DNA of 64,000 nucleotides from Citreimonas salinaria (GCF_900107235.1 NZ_FNPF01000001.1:186001-250000); one strand, 5' to 3'; positions 34,150 to 44,023 are shown, numbered from the stretch's first letter. Notes: generated by a model from the letters alone, not told the origin. A program made the numbers and translations.

Positions 34150-36717
34150 ATGGAGTACGCCAGATTGCTCGCCGAGGAACGGCGCGCGCGGCTCGCCGCG
34201 GAACGCCTGCTCGAGCAGAAGCAGGCGCAGCTTCACGCCGCCAACCGCGAACTGGACCTCCACGCCCGCAACCTGTCGCGCCAGGTGACCGACACCCGCG
34301 CCGAGGTGGTTGAGGTCCGCTCCGAGCGCGAGCGCGCGGTCTCCCAGCTGGGCGAGGCAACCGAGAAGATCGAGGTCGTCGAAAGCCGGCTCTGGCAGGC
34401 GCTGAGCGCGATCCGCGACGGTTTCGCCATGTTCGACCAGGACGGCCGGATGGAACTGGCGAACCCAAGCTACCTCGCCCTCTTCGACGGCGTCGAAAGC
34501 ATCAAACCCGGCGCGACCTACGACCACGTCATCGACGTCCTGCTCGAAGAGGGCATCGTCGACCCCGGCGACGAACCCGTCGACGCCTGGCGCGCCCGGA
34601 TGCGCGCCCGCTGGACCCTCGATCCCATACCCGAGGTCACGCTGCGCCTGTGGAACGGCCGCTTCATCAAGATCAGCGACCGCCGCCGCCCCGAGGGCGG
34701 GATCGTCACGCTGGGCGTCGACATCACCGCCCTGATGCGCATGTGGTCCGCGGTCGAGGAACTGCCCGACGGCTTCGTCATGTTCGACGCCGACGACCGG
34801 CTCGTGATGTGCAACAGTCGCTTCCGCGAGCTCTATCCCGTCTCTGCGCCCGCCATGCAGCGCGGTGCCACGTTCGAGGAGATCCTGCTCTACGGGCTGG
34901 AGCGCGGGCAATTCGCCGATGCCGTCGGCCGCGAGGAAGAGTGGCTCGAAGAACGGCTGAACACCCACCGCCACGACCTAAAGACGGTCGAGCATCGCCT
35001 CGACGACGATCGCTGGATCCGCGTCTACGAACGCGCCACCCGCGAGGGCGGCCGGGTCGGGCTGCGGGTTGACATCACCCGGATCAAGCACGACCAGGCC
35101 CGGCTGGAAGAGGCCATGCTGCGCGCCGAGGCGGCCAACCGCGCGAAATCGGCCTTCCTCGCCAACATGAGCCACGAGATCCGTACGCCGATGAACGGCG
35201 TCGTCGGCATGGCCGATCTACTGCTGGACACCCCGCTGGACGACGACCAGCGCACCTTCGTCGACACGATCCGCAGCTCGGGCGAGGCGCTGCTGACGAT
35301 CATCAACGACATCCTCGACTATTCCAAGATCGAGGCCGACCGCCTCGACCTCAACCCCGAGCCGTTCGACCTTGAACGCACGGTTCACGACGTGATGCAG
35401 CTTTTGCAGCCGGCCGCCTACGCGAAGGGGCTGACGCTGCTGGTCGATTACGACATGTTCCTGCCGGCGCGCTTCCACGGCGATCCCGGTCGCGTGCGCC
35501 AGATCCTGACGAACCTAGTGGGCAACGCGATCAAGTTCACCCACGAGGGCCGCGTGCTGGTGCGCGTGGTGGGCGTTCCGGACGGTGCGGGCGGGACAGC
35601 CGTCCACCTGACGGTCGAGGATACGGGCATCGGCATCGCCGCCGAGAAGATCGAGCACGTCTTCGGCGAGTTCAATCAGGTCGAGACCGATCGCAACCGC
35701 CAGTTCGAGGGCACCGGCCTTGGACTCGCCATCACCCGGCGCTTGGTCGAAATGATGAACGGCGAGATCTGGGTTGAGTCCGAAGTCGCGCGCGGCAGCT
35801 GCTTCGGCCTCGGCCTGCCGCTGACGGGGGTCGAGCCCACCGCGACCGTGGCGCCGCCCGCCCTGCCGGCAGGGGTGGGCCGGGCGCTGGTCGTCGCAAC
35901 CGACGGCGAGGCGCGGGCCATCCTGCAAAAGCAACTGGAATCGCTGGGGACCAGCGTCACGTTCTGCGCAACCGGGGCCGAGGCGCTGGCGCTGCGAACG
36001 CCAGCGGAAGGCTTCGCCGTGATCGCGGACGCGCTGGAGGACATGACCGGCGCCGGCCTGATCGCCGCGATGGCCGCGTCGGGCCACCCCCTGCCCGCCA
36101 TCCTGCTCTCCGGCCGGGCCGACGTCTCGCCCGCCGATTGCGGTGCACACGCCGTGCTGCGCCAGCCGGTGTCGCGCCCGGCACTTGCCGCGGCGGTAGA
36201 GAGCATCGGGCGCAACCTGCCTTCGCCGCCCGCACCGCGCGATGCCACCGCGCACGGGAAAGACACCCGCCCCCGCTTCGACGTCCTCGTGGCCGAGGAC
36301 AACAAGACCAACCAACTGGTCCTCGCCAAGATGGTCGCCGGCTTCCCGCTGGACCTGCGCTTTGCCGACAACGGACTTGAGGCTGTCGAGGCGTTCCGCA
36401 CCTGGCGGCCCGACCTGATCTTCATGGACATCTCGATGCCGCAGATGGACGGCAAGCAGGCCACCGCCGAAATCCGGCGCATAGAGGCCGAAGCCGGCGC
36501 CGATTCGGTTCCGATCATCGCGGTGACCGCGCACGCCATGGCCGGAGATCGCGACGCGATCCTGCAGGCCGGGTTGTCGGACTACCTGACCAAGCCGCTG
36601 CGCAAGGCACAACTGGCCGAAATGCTGAGGCTTTGGGCCGGGCCGGGTGCGGTTCAGACAGCCGGCCGGACGAAGACCGGCGCGTCCGGCGACGACATCT
36701 CGGCGCTCCAGGCATAG
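34150..36717 (+). CDS. Hybrid sensor histidine kinase/response regulator with PAS domains
   Basis: An 855-residue cytosolic protein with no membrane segment. Order: coiled coil (1-90), two PAS domains (about 95-200 and 205-310), HisKA with the phospho-acceptor His342 (FLANMSHEIRTPMNG), HATPase (N-box LVGNAIKF, G-boxes DTGIGI and GTGLGLAI), a degenerate receiver (about 575-690) in which the phospho-Asp position is Ala, and an intact receiver (about 708-825) with Asp760 (LIFMDISMPQMDG). Start ATG 34150 has GAGGGAAG upstream. Signal and output partner are unknown. Its 3' end overlaps yaaA tail to tail by 64 nt. Confidence 0.85.
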   Translation: MEYARLLAEERRARLAAERLLEQKQAQLHAANRELDLHARNLSRQVTDTRAEVVEVRSERERAVSQLGEATEKIEVVESRLWQALSAIRDGFAMFDQDGRMELANPSYLALFDGVESIKPGATYDHVIDVLLEEGIVDPGDEPVDAWRARMRARWTLDPIPEVTLRLWNGRFIKISDRRRPEGGIVTLGVDITALMRMWSAVEELPDGFVMFDADDRLVMCNSRFRELYPVSAPAMQRGATFEEILLYGLERGQFADAVGREEEWLEERLNTHRHDLKTVEHRLDDDRWIRVYERATREGGRVGLRVDITRIKHDQARLEEAMLRAEAANRAKSAFLANMSHEIRTPMNGVVGMADLLLDTPLDDDQRTFVDTIRSSGEALLTIINDILDYSKIEADRLDLNPEPFDLERTVHDVMQLLQPAAYAKGLTLLVDYDMFLPARFHGDPGRVRQILTNLVGNAIKFTHEGRVLVRVVGVPDGAGGTAVHLTVEDTGIGIAAEKIEHVFGEFNQVETDRNRQFEGTGLGLAITRRLVEMMNGEIWVESEVARGSCFGLGLPLTGVEPTATVAPPALPAGVGRALVVATDGEARAILQKQLESLGTSVTFCATGAEALALRTPAEGFAVIADALEDMTGAGLIAAMAASGHPLPAILLSGRADVSPADCGAHAVLRQPVSRPALAAAVESIGRNLPSPPAPRDATAHGKDTRPRFDVLVAEDNKTNQLVLAKMVAGFPLDLRFADNGLEAVEAFRTWRPDLIFMDISMPQMDGKQATAEIRRIEAEAGADSVPIIAVTAHAMAGDRDAILQAGLSDYLTKPLRKAQLAEMLRLWAGPGAVQTAGRTKTGASGDDISALQA

Positions 36718-37421
36718 CCGCCCAGGTCGAAGTCGTGCAGGCTGTCGGGGTCGGTCAGGCGGTTCTGCACGATGAACCGGGCCATCGCGCCACGCGCCTT
36801 CTTGGCGTGGAAGCTGACGATCTTCGGCGTGCCGCCCTTGTCTTCCATGAAGCGTGGCGTGATCACCCGCAGCGACAGCGCCTTCTCGGGGACCGCGCCG
36901 AAATACTCCTGGCTGGCGCAGTTCACCAGCACGTCGGTTCCGACCGTCTCGGCCTGCGCATTCAGCGCCTTGGCCAGAGCGTTGCGCCAGTAGTCGTACA
37001 GGTTTCCGCCCCGCCGGGTCTTCAGGCGCGAGCCCATTTCCAACCGGTAGGGCTGGATCGCGTCGAGCGGGCGCAGCAGCCCATAGAGACCCGACAGGAT
37101 GCGCAGGTGGTCCTGCGCCCAAGCCAGTTCGTCCGCTTTCAGCGACGTGGCCTCGAGTCCTTGGTAGGTATCGCCGGCAAAGGCCAGCGCGGCCGGTCTG
37201 GTGACGTCGGGCGACGGCGCCGGGTCGTAGGCGTGGAACCGGTCGCGGTTCAGCTTCGCCAAGTCGTCGGACAGGCCCATCAGGCCCTTCAGATCCCCCA
37301 GGCTGAGGTTGCGCGCGGTCTTGACCAGCCGGGCGGCATCCTCGGCGAAGGCGGGTTCCGTCGTCTCGACCGACCGCGCGGCCCAGTCCAGCCGCTTGGC
37401 CGGCGAAATCACCACGAGCAT
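36654..37421 (-). CDS. yaaA: Peroxide stress protein YaaA
   Basis: A 255-residue protein starting MLVVISPAKRLDWAA, the standard YaaA start. It also has LSGLYGLLRPLDAIQPYRLEMG and NLYDYWRNAL, both conserved, and FHAKKARGAMARFIVQNRL near the end. YaaA lowers free iron and limits peroxide damage in E. coli. It lies downstream of recQ on the same strand, so the two may form a damage-response unit. The stop lies inside the 3' end of the convergent kinase gene. Confidence 0.88.
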   Translation of the reverse strand: MLVVISPAKRLDWAARSVETTEPAFAEDAARLVKTARNLSLGDLKGLMGLSDDLAKLNRDRFHAYDPAPSPDVTRPAALAFAGDTYQGLEATSLKADELAWAQDHLRILSGLYGLLRPLDAIQPYRLEMGSRLKTRRGGNLYDYWRNALAKALNAQAETVGTDVLVNCASQEYFGAVPEKALSLRVITPRFMEDKGGTPKIVSFHAKKARGAMARFIVQNRLTDPDSLHDFDLGGYAWSAEMSSPDAPVFVRPAV

Positions 37422-37478
37422 CGCTGTTCCCCTGCTTGCGGGCCGTCCCGCCGGCCCCATGAAGACTTCGGCCGCGAT

Positions 37479-39533
37479 CTAGTCCGCCACACGCAGAACG
37501 TCCAGAAACGCCTGCCCGAAGCGGTCGACGCGGCGCTCGTCCAGAACGCGCGCGAGACCAGCCTCGTCGGTGGGTCGCATCTCGGCCAGCTTGGCCAGCT
37601 GTCCGGCCGAACAGCTTAGCGGCTTTTCCGTGCCGTCGGCGCCGCGAACATAGCCCGCCTGCGCCTCCATCAGCGCGTCGTAGATCCCGCCGGCGCCCTT
37701 GGCGGCCAGCTTTCGTCGCGCCGGGTGCGGCTGCTCGTGCGCGCCGGTGACGACGGACAGGAACTCGGCGCCGTAGCGCTCGAGTTTCTTCGCGCCGACG
37801 CCGTTGATCCGCGCCAGCGCGTCCAGGCTGTCCGGCTTGCGCTCGGCGATCTCGATCAGGGTGCGGTCGGGGAAGATCACGTAGGCGGGCACGCGCGCGG
37901 CCTCGGCCAAGGCACGGCGCTTGGCCTTCAGTGCCGACAGCAGCGGCGCGTCCTCGTCCGAGACCATGGCCCGGACGGCGGGGCGGCGGTCGGTCGCGCG
38001 GTCGACCAGGTCGTGGCGCAGGGCGATGGTCTGCTCGCCGCGCAGGATCGGCAGAGCGGCGTCAGTCATCACCAGCGCTCCGTGGCGTTCGCCGTCGGGC
38101 CGGATCAGGTCACGGCCCATCATCTGGCGGAACACGGCCTGCCATTGGCCGCGCTTGAGCGACTTGCCGACGCCGAAGGTGGGCAGCTTGTCGTGGCCGC
38201 GCTGGCTGACCTTGTCGGTCTCGTTGCCCAGCAGGATGTCGATCAAGTGCCCCGCGCCGAAATTCTCGCCGGTGCGCAGCGCGGCGGACAGTGCCATGCG
38301 CACTGCCTCAGTCCCGTCGAATGTCTTTGGCGGGGTGTCGCACAGGTCGCAATGGCCACAGGGCTCGGCCGCCTCGCCGAAATAGGCGAGCAGCACCTGC
38401 CGGCGGCAGCCCAGCGCCTCGGCCAGGCCCAGCAGCGCGTTCAGCCGGCCGTGATCGGCGGCACGGCGTTCCGGCGGAGCCAGCCCCTCGTCGATCTGCG
38501 ACCGGCGCAGGCGGATGTCCTCGGGGCCGTAAAGCGTCATCGTTTCGGCCGGAGCACCGTCGCGCCCGGCGCGGCCGATCTCCTGATAGTAGGCCTCGAT
38601 CGACTTCGGGAGGTCGGCGTGAGCGACCCAGCGGATGTCGGGCTTGTCCACGCCCATGCCGAAGGCGATCGTGGCGCAGACGATCAGACCGTCTTCGGTG
38701 GCGAAACGCTCTTCGACGGCGCGGCGGTCATCGGCCTCCATCCCGCCGTGGTAATGCGTCGCCTCGTGCCCGTCCTCGCGCAGCGCGCGGGCGATGCCTT
38801 CGGTCTTGGCGCGGGTGCCGCAGTATACGATGCCAGCCTGCCCGCGCCGGGCGTCGGCAAAGGCCATGATCTGCTTGCGCGGGCTGTCCTTGGGCTGGAA
38901 CGCCAGGTGGATGTTGGGCCGGTCGAAGCCGCGCAGGAAGGTCTGCGGTGCATCGCCGCCGAACAGTCGGGTGACGATCTCGGCCTGGGTCTCGGCATCG
39001 GCGGTCGCGGTGAAGGCCGCCAGCGGGACGTCGAGCGCGCGGCGCAATTCGCCGATGCGCAGATAGTCGGGGCGGAAATCGTAACCCCACTGGCTGACGC
39101 AATGCGCCTCGTCCACGGCGATCAGCGACACGTTCGCCTGCGCCAGCATCCGCTGCGCCCCGCCCGATGCCAGCCGTTCCGGCGCGAGATACAACAGCTT
39201 GAGCGAGCCGTCTTGCAGCGCGCGGAACACGGCGTCGGTCTCTTCCTCGGTGTTGCCAGAGGTCAGCGCGCCGGCGGCAACGCCGGCCTCGCGCAACCCG
39301 CGGACCTGGTCGCGCATCAGCGCGATCAACGGCGAAATGACAACCGTCACGCCCTGCCGCATCAGAGCGGGAAGCTGGAAGCACAGCGACTTGCCGCCGC
39401 CGGTGGGCATGATGGCCAGCACGTTACGGCCCTGCGCCACGGCCTCGACGATCTCGCCCTGGCCCGGGCGGAAGGCGTCGAAGCCGAAGACGTCTTTCAG
39501 CATCACCTCGGCGGGCGCGACATCGCGGGGCAT
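37479..39533 (-). CDS. recQ: ATP-dependent DNA helicase RecQ
   Basis: A 684-residue SF2 helicase. Motif I is MPTGGGKSLCFQLPAL, motif II is AVDEAHCVSQWGYDFRPDY, and motif VI is QEIGRAGRDGAPAET. An RQC region with Zn ligands (CRRQVLLAYF...CGHCDLC) follows, and an HRDC domain lies around residues 520-600. A further C-terminal 85 residues resemble a second HRDC-like part. ATG 39533 is preferred over ATG 39551 because AGCAGG lies upstream of it. RecQ acts in recombination repair. Confidence 0.9.
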   Translation of the reverse strand: MPRDVAPAEVMLKDVFGFDAFRPGQGEIVEAVAQGRNVLAIMPTGGGKSLCFQLPALMRQGVTVVISPLIALMRDQVRGLREAGVAAGALTSGNTEEETDAVFRALQDGSLKLLYLAPERLASGGAQRMLAQANVSLIAVDEAHCVSQWGYDFRPDYLRIGELRRALDVPLAAFTATADAETQAEIVTRLFGGDAPQTFLRGFDRPNIHLAFQPKDSPRKQIMAFADARRGQAGIVYCGTRAKTEGIARALREDGHEATHYHGGMEADDRRAVEERFATEDGLIVCATIAFGMGVDKPDIRWVAHADLPKSIEAYYQEIGRAGRDGAPAETMTLYGPEDIRLRRSQIDEGLAPPERRAADHGRLNALLGLAEALGCRRQVLLAYFGEAAEPCGHCDLCDTPPKTFDGTEAVRMALSAALRTGENFGAGHLIDILLGNETDKVSQRGHDKLPTFGVGKSLKRGQWQAVFRQMMGRDLIRPDGERHGALVMTDAALPILRGEQTIALRHDLVDRATDRRPAVRAMVSDEDAPLLSALKAKRRALAEAARVPAYVIFPDRTLIEIAERKPDSLDALARINGVGAKKLERYGAEFLSVVTGAHEQPHPARRKLAAKGAGGIYDALMEAQAGYVRGADGTEKPLSCSAGQLAKLAEMRPTDEAGLARVLDERRVDRFGQAFLDVLRVAD

Positions 39534-39638
39534 GGGGCCTGCTTCTACCATATATGACGACGCGACCCTTGTTTCACACAAGGGCTGGGTGGATCAAGGC
39601 TGACCACCCGTCGCCGCAGGCGCGCTGTGAAGCCGCGT

Positions 39639-39932
39639 TCAATAGCCGTAGAAGACCCCGGCGTTGTTCGCCAGGATGATGCGCAGCGCGTAGACGGCGA
39701 TCAGTGCCACCAGCGGTGCAAGATCAAGCCCGCCCATCTGCGGCAGGATGCGCCGGATCGGCGCGTAGATCGGCTCGAGCAGTCGGCTGAGACCGTCCCA
39801 GATCTGCGCCACCAGCGGCTGGCGCAGGTTCAGCACCTGGAAGTTGATCAGCCAGCTCATGATGACGTGCGCGATGATGATGAACCACACGATATCGAGG
39901 ATCAGCATCAGGATCTGGAACAGGGATTGCAT
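39639..39932 (-). CDS. YggT family membrane protein
   Basis: A 97-residue protein with two hydrophobic halves. Conserved YggT segments are MSWLINFQVLN and LLEPIYAPIRRILPQMGGLDLAPLVALI (in part). The family is linked to cell division and osmotic tolerance, but its mechanism is open. ATG 39932 is taken over an upstream in-frame start. It lies about 105 nt upstream of recQ on the same strand. Confidence 0.83.
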   Translation of the reverse strand: MQSLFQILMLILDIVWFIIIAHVIMSWLINFQVLNLRQPLVAQIWDGLSRLLEPIYAPIRRILPQMGGLDLAPLVALIAVYALRIILANNAGVFYGY

Positions 39933-40067
39933 GGGCGCCTCGTCGATTTCAATTGCGTCCACAGGTAAGGCCGCGCGCAGTCGGGGGCAAGCCTGACGCC
40001 ATGTTCTGGTTGACGCGCGGTTTCCAGCGGGTCACCGACGCGGCGACCCAAATCCGGAGCGCTGCCG

Positions 40068-40637
40068 ATGTATCCCTTCGTGCGTCTTTTCAAGGACGGA
40101 CTTCTGGCCCGCCGGGCCGGCCCGCTGGACATGCTGGGCACGCACGTGTCGCACCACGTCTGCTGGCCGTGGGACCTGGACATGTGGGCCGAGCTGAACA
40201 ACGGCCGCACGCTGACGATCTTCGACCTCGGGCGTATCCCGCTGGCGATCCGCACCGGGCTGGTGGCGGCGATGAAACGCGAGGGCTGGGGGCTGGCGAT
40301 CGCCGGAACGGCCGTGCGCTACCGGCGCCGGGTGCGGGCCTTCGATCGGGTGAGCATGCGATCGCGCCTGATCGGGTGGGACCAGCGGTTCCTGTATATC
40401 GAGCAGGGGATGTTCCGCCCCGACGGTGAATGCACCGGCCACGCGGTCTTCCGCAGCGCGGTGACCGACGCGAACGGCATCGTCGCCCCCGGCCGCGTCT
40501 GTGCCGCGCTTGGCGTGGCCGAGACCTCCCCGCCGCTGCCCGACTGGGTTCAGTCCTGGCTGGCGGCCGAGGACATGCGCCCCTGGCCGCCGTTGCAGGA
40601 CCAGGGCGAGGACCGCACCGGCCTTGCGGCGCAATAG
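40068..40637 (+). CDS. Acyl-CoA thioesterase-like protein (hot-dog fold)
   Basis: A 189-residue protein of the 4HBT/THEM-like group. The stretch HVCWPWDLDMWAELNNGRTLTIFDLGRI is the family core (tyrosine/asparagine-rich hot-dog helix), followed by AGTAVRYRRRVRAFDRVSMRSRLIGWDQRFLYIEQGMF (in part). It probably hydrolyses acyl-CoA or a similar thioester; the substrate is unknown. It precedes an UMF1 transporter gene on the same strand by 79 nt. Confidence 0.75.
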   Translation: MYPFVRLFKDGLLARRAGPLDMLGTHVSHHVCWPWDLDMWAELNNGRTLTIFDLGRIPLAIRTGLVAAMKREGWGLAIAGTAVRYRRRVRAFDRVSMRSRLIGWDQRFLYIEQGMFRPDGECTGHAVFRSAVTDANGIVAPGRVCAALGVAETSPPLPDWVQSWLAAEDMRPWPPLQDQGEDRTGLAAQ

Positions 40638-40716
40638 ATCCGCGATGCCCCTTGCCAAGCCCGCCGCCCGCGCGGTTTGATCCCGCCGGGGCCGGGACGG
40701 GCACACGGGGGCAGGC

Positions 40717-42111
40717 ATGGTGGACACGAGTCAGGGCGGCATCTCGACGATCGCACCCCGGCGGCGCATATGGGGCTGGATGATGTACGACTGGGCCCAG
40801 CAGCCCTATGCCACGCTGGGCCTGACCTTCATCTTCGCGCCCTACTTCGCCTCGGTCGCGGCCGAGTATTTCGCCGCCGGCGACGTGCCAGACACCAATG
40901 CCCGCGCGCAGGCGCAAAGCCTGTGGGCATCGGCGCAGACGGTGTCGGGGCTGGTCATCGCCCTGTCCGCGCCGGTACTGGGCGCCTGGGCCGACGCCTC
41001 GGGGCGCAAGTTGCCGTGGATCTACGCGTTCTCCGGCATCACGGTGATCTGCGCCGCGCTGCTGTGGGGGCTGCAGCCCGACGGCACCGGGTTGATCCTG
41101 GCGCTGGTGGCGTTCTGGGTCGGCTTCACTGCGTCCGAGGCGGCGTTCAACCTCAACAACGCGATGCTACCGTCGCTGGGCACGCCCGAGCAGGTCGGCC
41201 GCATCTCGGGCGGGGCGGTGGCGTTCGGCTACTGGGGCGGGGTCGCTGCGCTCTTCATCATGCTGCTGTTCTTCGCCGAGAACGAGGGCGGCACAACGCT
41301 GATCGGCCTGCCGCCGGCTTTCGGTCTGGACCCGTCCGCGCGTGAAGGCACGCGCGCCGTCGGACCCTTCATCGCGATCTGGTTCGCGCTGTTCATGGTG
41401 CCCTACGTCCTGTGGTGCCGCGACCCGGCTGTGCCCCGCGTTGCCCGGCCGACGCTGCGGATGGTCTTCGCCGAGCTGCGCACCACGATCCGGGGTGCCG
41501 CGCACCGGCCCAGCTTCGCCAGCTTCCTGCTGGGGTCGATGTTCTACCGCGATGCGCTGACAGCGCTTTATGCCTATGGCGGAGTCTATGCCGCGCTGGT
41601 GCTGGACTGGGAAATCGTCCAAATCGGCGTCTTCGGGATCATCGCCGCCATCGCGGCGGCGGTGCTGTCCTGGGTCGGCGGCATCGCTGACCAGCGATAC
41701 GGGCCGAAGCCGGTTATCCTGACCTGCATCTGGCTGCTGATCGCCGTCTGCGTCGTCATCGTGGGCATGAGCCGCGAGTCGCTGCTGGGCCTGCCGCTGG
41801 CGGCCGGATCGTCGGTGCCGGACGTGATCTTCTACATCTGCGGCGCGGTGATCGGCGGCACCGGCGGCGCGCTCTACTCCTCGTCGCGGTCGCTGATGGT
41901 GCGCCACATCGACCCGGGCAAGCCGGCGGAGGGCTTCGGCCTGTTCGCGCTGACGGGACGCGCGACCGCGTTCCTGGCGCCGGCGCTAATCACACTGGCG
42001 ACCGCCTGGACCCAAAGCAACCAGCTGGGGTTTGTCCCCGTAATCCTGCTTTTCGCGCTGGGGTTGTTTCTGCTACGGTGGACCGATCCCGCAGGAGACC
42101 GCATTCGATGA
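40717..42111 (+). CDS. MFS transporter, UMF1 (Atg22-like) family
   Basis: A 464-residue protein with twelve predicted membrane segments. The N-terminal GWMMYDWAQQPYATLGLTFIFAPYF is the UMF1 signature, and APVLGAWADASGRK is the MFS loop. These transporters are thought to export small solutes; the substrate is unknown. Its stop overlaps the mepA start as ATGA, suggesting coupling to a cell-wall gene. Confidence 0.82.
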   Translation: MVDTSQGGISTIAPRRRIWGWMMYDWAQQPYATLGLTFIFAPYFASVAAEYFAAGDVPDTNARAQAQSLWASAQTVSGLVIALSAPVLGAWADASGRKLPWIYAFSGITVICAALLWGLQPDGTGLILALVAFWVGFTASEAAFNLNNAMLPSLGTPEQVGRISGGAVAFGYWGGVAALFIMLLFFAENEGGTTLIGLPPAFGLDPSAREGTRAVGPFIAIWFALFMVPYVLWCRDPAVPRVARPTLRMVFAELRTTIRGAAHRPSFASFLLGSMFYRDALTALYAYGGVYAALVLDWEIVQIGVFGIIAAIAAAVLSWVGGIADQRYGPKPVILTCIWLLIAVCVVIVGMSRESLLGLPLAAGSSVPDVIFYICGAVIGGTGGALYSSSRSLMVRHIDPGKPAEGFGLFALTGRATAFLAPALITLATAWTQSNQLGFVPVILLFALGLFLLRWTDPAGDRIR

Positions 42112-43010
42112 TCCGCCCCGCCTTTCTCGGCCTTGCGCTGGCTCTTGCCGCCTGCGGGTCCGCCCCCCGCGTGCCCGAAACGGTTGCCCCGCTGGACCCG
42201 GTGCTGTCCACGCGCGAGGCCAAGCAGATGTTCGGCACGATGCCCTCCGCGTCGGACCAGCGCGCGACGCCCATCGGCAGTTACTCCAAGGGCTGCCTGG
42301 CCGGGGCCGAGGAATTGCCGGAGAGCGGCCCGACCTGGCAGGCGATGCGGCTGTCGCGCAACCGCAACTGGGGGCATCCGGAGTTGATCGACTACCTTGG
42401 CGACCTGTCGCGCACCGCCGCGCGCCAGCCGGGCTGGAACGGGATTTACATCGGCGACATCAGCCAGCCGCGCGGCGGCCCGATGCTGACCGGCCATGCC
42501 AGCCACCAGATCGGGCTGGATGCGGACATCTGGATGCTGCCCGCCACCGACCTTTCGCTGTCGCGCGCCGAGCGGGAAAACATCTCGTCGATCTCGCTGC
42601 AGCGCGCCAACGGCGCCTACACCAACGACAATTGGACCCGCCAGCACCACGAGATCATGAAGGCGGCGGCCAGCGATCCGCGGGTTGCGCGCATATTCGT
42701 CTTCCCCGCCGCCAAGGTCCGCATGTGCGCCGAGGAGACCGGCGACCGCGACTGGCTGCGCAAAATCCGCCCGTGGTACGGGCATCACTACCACTTCCAC
42801 GTGCGCCTGAACTGCCCGCGCGGCGCCGAGGGCTGCGTGGACCAAGCCCCGCCGCCTCCGGGTGACGGCTGCGCCGACGCAAAGGCTTGGGTGAACAACA
42901 TCCTGAATCCGCCGCCGATCGATCCCGACGCGCCGCCGCCCGCACCGAAGCGTGAATTGACCATGGCCGACCTGCCGCGCCAATGCGCGGCGGTGCTTGC
43001 CGCCGACTGA
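42108..43010 (+). CDS. mepA: Penicillin-insensitive murein endopeptidase MepA
   Basis: A 300-residue LAS-type metallopeptidase that cuts D-Ala-meso-DAP cross-links in peptidoglycan. The start MIRPAFLGLALALAACGS has a lipobox with Cys16, so it is a likely lipoprotein. Zinc ligands are His133 and Asp140 in GHASHQIGLDADIWM and a His in WYGHHYHFHVRLNCP. The C-terminus is Pro-rich (PPPPGDGC) and longer than usual. ATGA overlap with the transporter gene fixes the start. Confidence 0.87.
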   Translation: MIRPAFLGLALALAACGSAPRVPETVAPLDPVLSTREAKQMFGTMPSASDQRATPIGSYSKGCLAGAEELPESGPTWQAMRLSRNRNWGHPELIDYLGDLSRTAARQPGWNGIYIGDISQPRGGPMLTGHASHQIGLDADIWMLPATDLSLSRAERENISSISLQRANGAYTNDNWTRQHHEIMKAAASDPRVARIFVFPAAKVRMCAEETGDRDWLRKIRPWYGHHYHFHVRLNCPRGAEGCVDQAPPPPGDGCADAKAWVNNILNPPPIDPDAPPPAPKRELTMADLPRQCAAVLAAD

Positions 43011-43024
43011 ACAGCCGGACGACC

Positions 43025-43960
43025 ATGCCCCTGTCCCTCGCGCGCCTGCGACCGGCGCTTCTTGTTCTGCTGCTGGCATCTGGCGGAATCGGCCTTGCCG
43101 CGCTGGCCCAGGACCGGTCCGCGGCGGAGCACCTGCAGACTGCCGTCTGGCCACGCGACCAGCACGGGCTGGGCGGTTTTTCGGGCCTGACGGTATCCGA
43201 GGATGGTGCGCGATTTCTGGCGATCACCGACCGCGGCCACCGTGTCGAAGGCGTGCTGCACCGCGAGGCTGGCCGCATCACTGAAATCCGCGACCTCTCG
43301 GCGCACCGACTGCGCAACACGGACGGTCAGATCACGAAGGTGAGGGAGATCGACGCCGAGGGGCTTGCAGTCGCGCAGGACGGCACGGTGTACGTCTCGC
43401 TGGAGGGCGAGCACCGCATCTGGACCTACCCGCCCGGGCAGGACACCGCCCGCGCCGTCCCGACGCCCGCCGCCTTCGCCCGATTTTCGGACAACCGCGG
43501 GCTCGAGGCGCTGGCCATCGACGGTGACGGCACCCTTTTCGCGATCCCGGAGCAGTCCGAACGCTGGATGGGCGACTTCGCCGTGTGGCGCCGCACCGAA
43601 TCCGGCTGGGATGACCACCTGACCGTGCCGCGCCGGGGCGTCTTCTTTCTGCCCGTGGGCGCCGATATCGGCCCGGACGGCCAGCTGTACGTGCTGGAAC
43701 GCGCGTTCATGGGCATCGGATTCCGCAGCCGCGTGCGCCGCTTTTCGGTCGGCCCGGACGGGCTCGGCGAAGAGATCGTCCTGCTGGTCTCGCCGCTGCG
43801 GCGGCACGACAATCTGGAAGGGCTCTCGGTCTGGCGGGACGAAAGCGGCGCGATCCGGCTGACCATGATCTCGGACGACAACGAGAACCTGCTGCAGAAG
43901 ACCCAGCTGGTCGAATATCGTCTGCCCAACACGCTTGCGCGGAGCGATGACAGTGGCTAA
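43025..43960 (+). CDS. Esterase-like activity of phytase family protein
   Basis: A 311-residue exported protein. A signal peptide (ALLVLLLASGGIGLAALAQ) precedes a beta-propeller-like region with GLGGFSGLTVSEDGARFLAITDRGH, DAEGLAVAQDGTVYVSLEGEHRIW, and a C-terminal HDNLEGLSVWRDESG. This is the phytase-like Ca2+-binding propeller; the activity is not proven. ATG 43025 lies 14 nt after the mepA stop, so they are likely co-transcribed. Confidence 0.78.
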   Translation: MPLSLARLRPALLVLLLASGGIGLAALAQDRSAAEHLQTAVWPRDQHGLGGFSGLTVSEDGARFLAITDRGHRVEGVLHREAGRITEIRDLSAHRLRNTDGQITKVREIDAEGLAVAQDGTVYVSLEGEHRIWTYPPGQDTARAVPTPAAFARFSDNRGLEALAIDGDGTLFAIPEQSERWMGDFAVWRRTESGWDDHLTVPRRGVFFLPVGADIGPDGQLYVLERAFMGIGFRSRVRRFSVGPDGLGEEIVLLVSPLRRHDNLEGLSVWRDESGAIRLTMISDDNENLLQKTQLVEYRLPNTLARSDDSG

Positions 43961-44023
43961 GGCGCGCAGGTCCGACAGGTTGTCGGGCCAAGTTCCCGCA
44001 AGCTTGCAAAAACGGGTCCTCCT

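Noticed and set aside
43961-44023. preQ1 riboswitch upstream of yhhQ
   Set aside because: The gap is only 63 nt and shows no preQ1-like stem, loop or A-rich tail.
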